DNA from: Methanomethylovorans sp. PtaU1.Bin073
Lineage (GTDB): Archaea > Halobacteriota > Methanosarcinia > Methanosarcinales > Methanosarcinaceae
DNA: 7,774 bases
Direction of reading: 5' to 3'
NCBI GenBank assembly: GCA_002067265.1
Contig: MVQW01000116.1
Location: 1-7,774 of the forward strand
Both the position numbers and the translations under genes were made by a program. Shown piece by piece: positions 6,756-7,774 of this stretch. Within the stretch, counting starts at the first letter, position 1, and every line of letters begins with the position of its first letter. The notes under the pieces are model-generated. The model was given only the letters and a program-made list of their open reading frames with translations. It was not told where the DNA came from and made no database searches.

Positions 6756-6778
6756 TGATTGAGTATGTTAGTAAATAT

Positions 6779-6852
6779 GCGAACGGGTCTCTTCTCAAAT
6801 GTACCACCAATCCTATCCAACCACCCAATACACAACTCCTTTACCCGTTCGC
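6779..6852 (+). ncRNA. Candidate small RNA 2, closed by a 10-bp stem with a C-rich open loop
   Basis: GCGAACGGGT (6779-6788) pairs perfectly with ACCCGTTCGC (6843-6852), a GC-rich 10-bp stem in otherwise AT-rich DNA. The 54-nt loop between them has only one G (6801), so it cannot fold on itself, and it is rich in CCACC, ATCC and CTCC. A TATA box sits at the right distance upstream. The 3' arm is followed by TTGTTTCTT (6853-6861) and more T-rich runs up to about 6905, a fitting archaeal termination zone. A 10-bp stem around an unpaired, G-poor loop is the shape expected of a base-pairing regulatory RNA, with purine-rich ribosome-binding sites as natural targets (inference). No coding potential is seen: the loop has no ATG. 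The remaining gap, 6862-6961, is T-rich with nothing else I can support. Confidence 0.55.
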
Positions 6853-6961
6853 TTGTTTCTTATGCGAGTAATTCATTTTGTTCTTTTCATATAAGTTCTT
6901 ATTCCTCTAATCTTTTGTACCCTTGCGCTTTTTGTTAGATTACAGTACACAGATACCGAGA

Positions 6962-6969
6962 TTTTATAA
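6962..6969 (+). promoter_or_regulatory. TATA box for the PHP-domain gene
   Basis: TTTTATAA, preceded by purine-rich CCGAGA that could act as a BRE, begins 31 nt before the ATG at 6993. The predicted transcription start therefore coincides with the start codon, and no SD is present, which is consistent with a leaderless mRNA. Confidence 0.55.
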
Positions 6970-6992
6970 GGAATCGTCTTTTATCTGGATAT

Positions 6993-7664
6993 ATGAAATT
7001 CGACCTGCATGTCCACACACGTTTCTCCAAAGATAGTGATGCAGATATTGATGCTATCATCAGCTATGCTGAAAAACATGGTCTTGATGGTTTTGCAGTA
7101 TGTGATCACGATGTAATCGAGGGTGGTCAATTTTCCGTGAAGAGAGCAGCTGAACTAGGTTCATCCCTTATCGTTATTCCTGGTGTTGAAATAAGCACTT
7201 CCGAAGGACATCTGCTTGTGCTGAATATCAAAGAACGTATCGAGCCGGGGCTATCTCCGGTTGAGACAATTAAAAGAGCAAGGGCACAGAATGCAGTAGT
7301 AATATTGCCTCATCCTTTTAAGCTTACATCACATGGCATAGGATATGTAGAGGGTCTTGATGTGGATGCCGTGGAGGTTCTAAATTCCCGTTGCCTTACC
7401 AATGGTCCTAATAACAAAGCCCGTGCTGCGGCGATTTCTGTGGGGCTTCCTCAAGTGGGAGGCAGCGATTGTCATATGCCTGAAATGGTAGGGATGTCAT
7501 ACACTGAGGTCGATGCGCAGGAAAGATCATTGGATGCAGTTCTCGATTCCATAAGGCAGGGAAAGGTAAAACCGGGTGGAGGTAAAACTCCAAAGATATT
7601 TGTGCTACGCCAGATGATGGCGAATGCACAAAAAAGAGTAGCTAAAATACTGGGGCTGGGCTAA
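6993..7664 (+). CDS. PHP-domain metal-dependent phosphoesterase
   Basis: This 223-residue protein is a stand-alone PHP (polymerase and histidinol phosphatase) domain, a family of trinuclear-metal phosphoesterases. The metal ligands are all visible: His6 and His8 in DLHVHTRFS, Asp38 and His39 in CDHD, Glu66 in PGVEIS, His73 in EGHLL, His107 in LPHPF, and Asp159 and His161 in GSDCH. The order and spacing match small archaeal and bacterial PHP proteins that hydrolyse phosphate esters or short nucleotides. The exact substrate cannot be assigned, and there is no polymerase or histidinol-phosphatase-specific extension. The C-terminal 30 residues are basic (KPGGGKTPK, MANAQKRVAK), which could favour a nucleic-acid or nucleotide substrate (inference). 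ATG 6993 begins MKFDLHVHTRFS, the usual compact start. The gene has its own TATA box and overlaps the end of a minus-strand gene by 4 nt. Confidence 0.9.
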   Translation: MKFDLHVHTRFSKDSDADIDAIISYAEKHGLDGFAVCDHDVIEGGQFSVKRAAELGSSLIVIPGVEISTSEGHLLVLNIKERIEPGLSPVETIKRARAQNAVVILPHPFKLTSHGIGYVEGLDVDAVEVLNSRCLTNGPNNKARAAAISVGLPQVGGSDCHMPEMVGMSYTEVDAQERSLDAVLDSIRQGKVKPGGGKTPKIFVLRQMMANAQKRVAKILGLG

Positions 7665-7774
7665 AGGAAAGTGTGCAAAAGCTTCAAAGCTTCTTTTTCT
7701 TTCTCTCCACCGCACTTGTTAACAATATCTTCGTAGAATTTTATCAACTTGAGGTATTTCTCATCACCGTCTAT
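7661..7774 (-). CDS. C-terminal end of an unidentified gene, cut by the window edge
   Basis: The minus strand is open from the window edge to a TAG at 7663-7661, giving the last 37 residues of a protein (IDGDEKYLKLIKFYEDIV, then NKCGGEKEKEALKLLHTFL). The composition is that of a soluble, charged, helical protein end. The frame is judged real because it is rich in Lys and Glu, fits a normal amphipathic helix, and fills the space after the PHP gene with a tail-to-tail overlap of 4 nt. I do not recognise the family from this fragment. Confidence 0.6.
   Translation of the reverse strand: MDGDEKYLKLIKFYEDIVNKCGGEKEKEALKLLHTFL

Noticed and set aside
1..7774. CRISPR array, insertion sequence or prophage signs
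   Set aside because: No regularly spaced repeats, transposase, integrase or terminal repeats with target duplications were seen; the genes are ordinary archaeal chromosomal ones.

Overview
The window reads as chromosomal DNA of a methanogenic archaeon, most likely a methylotrophic member of the Methanosarcinaceae. The evidence is a methanogenesis marker 11 gene, a two-repeat archaeal tRNA-splicing endonuclease, an archaeal-type HflX, AT-rich intergenic DNA with archaeal TATA boxes, and SD sequences of the AGGTGA type. The genus cannot be fixed from this sequence.

Layout. Positions 1-350 hold the end of a half-size TauE/SafE-type membrane transporter. A 152-nt gap with a TATA box leads to radC (503-1192). 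Then come methanogenesis marker 11 (1239-2156) and an overlapping gene for a thiamine-diphosphate 2-oxoacid oxidoreductase of the IorA type that lacks the usual C-terminal ferredoxin domain (2146-3687). After a 267-nt AT-rich gap follows a tight three-gene unit: endA (3955-5019), a DUF2209-like gene (5029-5451) and hflX (5448-6704). After a second gap of 288 nt comes a PHP-domain phosphoesterase gene (6993-7664). It meets the 3' end of an unidentified minus-strand gene, tail to tail, at 7661-7664.

The most interesting content is in the two gaps. Each holds a sequence of 72-74 nt closed by a perfect 8-10 bp stem around a 54-56 nt loop, and each has a TATA box about 25-32 nt before the stem. 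One reads on the minus strand (3780-3709), the other on the plus strand (6779-6852). In these orientations both are C-rich and share five short blocks in the same order (TACCAC, AATCCT, TCC, ACCAC, CTCCTTTA). I read them as candidate small RNAs, possibly related, whose open C-rich loops could pair with purine-rich ribosome-binding sites. This is inference from sequence alone.

Functionally, endA, the DUF2209-like gene and hflX look like an RNA/ribosome-related operon with translational coupling. The overlap of marker 11 with the IorA-like enzyme suggests a shared, methanogen-specific role that is still unknown. radC and the PHP gene have TATA boxes placed so that transcription would begin at or next to their start codons.
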